Positions 41,350-42,081 of a stretch of DNA of 42,081 bases are shown in pieces. Source of the DNA: Opitutaceae bacterium (GTDB lineage: Bacteria > Verrucomicrobiota > Verrucomicrobiia > Opitutales > Opitutaceae); contig JALOTV010000001.1 of the NCBI GenBank assembly GCA_025457685.1, positions 1 through 42,081 on the forward strand, read 5' to 3'. Position numbers and translations under genes: made by a program. The notes below the pieces were generated by a model, which had not been told where the DNA came from, did not search any database, and worked only from the letters and a program-made list of their open reading frames with translations. Every line of letters starts with the position of its first letter. Positions within the stretch are counted from its first letter, which is position 1.

Positions 41350-42081
41350 ATGCACACGCCCGAACTTCTTGACCGTATCTCCGCCGCCAAAGCCGCCGTC
41401 CTCGCGCAAACGGAGTTTCTGCATCGCGAATTTGGGCAGGTGAAGAGCCTCTGGAAGTCGGACGGCACGCGCGTGACCGCGGCAGACATCGCCATTTCGG
41501 AGGGGATTTTCCGCGAGTTGGGCGCGAAGTTTCCCGCCGACGAATACCTGAGCGAAGAGCTCGGCGACGGGGCCGCGCCGGTGGTCATGCAGGCGCGTTT
41601 TGCCTGGGTGCTCGATCCGATCGACGGCACCAACAACTACGCGACGGGCATCCCTTACTGCGCCATCTCGCTGGCGTTGTTGGAGCACGGCGTGCCAGTC
41701 TATGGCGTGATCTACGACCTCGCGCGTCGCACCTTGATGCACGGCGGCCCGGCCTTTGGCGCCTGGGATGGCGAGTCGCCGGTCCGGGTGAACACCGCGA
41801 CGCCGTCCAACCTGCGCATGCTGGGCTTTCACAGCCCTTCGGACAAACGCTTCGCGCCCCATGCGACCAAGTTGGTGGAGCGGTTCAAAATCCGTGGCCT
41901 GGGCAGCAGCACGCTTCACCTCGCCTACGTGGGCGCCGGCCTGCTCGACGCCACGGTGGATCACAACGTCAAGGTCTGGGATATCGCGGCGGCGGTGCCC
42001 TTTTGCCAAGGCGCGGGCGGGGAGGTGCGTTATCTCGACGGTCCCCTGTTTCCGCTGAAAGTTTTCGACCTCAAGATGGGC
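41350..42081 (+). CDS. Inositol monophosphatase / FIG superfamily phosphatase, truncated by window end
   Basis: ORF open to the window end: 'MHTPELLDRISAAKAAVLAQTEFLHREFGQVKSLWKSDGTRVTAADIAISEGIFRELGAKFPADEYLSEELGDGAAP', 'FAWVLDPIDGTNNYATGIPYCAISLALLEHG', 'VWDIAAAVPFCQGAGGEV'. Confidence 0.9.
   Translation, partial: MHTPELLDRISAAKAAVLAQTEFLHREFGQVKSLWKSDGTRVTAADIAISEGIFRELGAKFPADEYLSEELGDGAAPVVMQARFAWVLDPIDGTNNYATGIPYCAISLALLEHGVPVYGVIYDLARRTLMHGGPAFGAWDGESPVRVNTATPSNLRMLGFHSPSDKRFAPHATKLVERFKIRGLGSSTLHLAYVGAGLLDATVDHNVKVWDIAAAVPFCQGAGGEVRYLDGPLFPLKVFDLKMG

Noticed and set aside
1-42081. CRISPR arrays, transposases, phage genes, rRNA
   Set aside because: No regularly spaced short repeats, no DDE/serine/tyrosine recombinase motifs, no phage structural genes and no rRNA sequence recognised.

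Overview
High-GC window that looks like an Opitutaceae-type (Verrucomicrobiota) chromosome, inferred from the PEP-CTERM protein, prepilin-like protein, LacI-type regulators with the 'LGYxPDPxLxxLxxYR' signature, and TSP3-like 'DADGDGxANLxEYAxGxxP' C-termini. About 1-30 kb is a glycan-utilisation cluster. Its genes are a beta-helix lyase-like protein, GH36, a beta-lactamase/alpha-beta-hydrolase fusion, a GPH-type MFS sugar symporter, a LamG-like protein, GH43, a PEP-CTERM protein, a large alginate-lyase-like protein with discoidin-like domains, GH95, a GH2 beta-galactosidase, a D-2-hydroxyacid dehydrogenase and one intact LacI regulator. About 25.6-35.4 kb holds the most unusual structure. A 1300+ aa putative enzyme is divergent from a prepilin-like gene followed by a ~1586 aa FN3-rich secreted protein. 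The two large proteins share a ~200-aa repeated module (called 'module X' here, 5 copies in total) and a common C-terminal tail. The intergenic region between the divergent genes carries a paired pseudo-palindromic element (GTTTACAcTgGAAAC-like) that also occurs upstream of the PEP-CTERM gene, next to a truncated LacI gene. After a tRNA-Arg(CCG), about 36-42 kb is ordinary core DNA: aroQ, a potC-potD-potB-potA polyamine transporter, an FmdB-like protein and a truncated inositol-monophosphatase-family gene. All assignments come from reading motifs; no searches were run.
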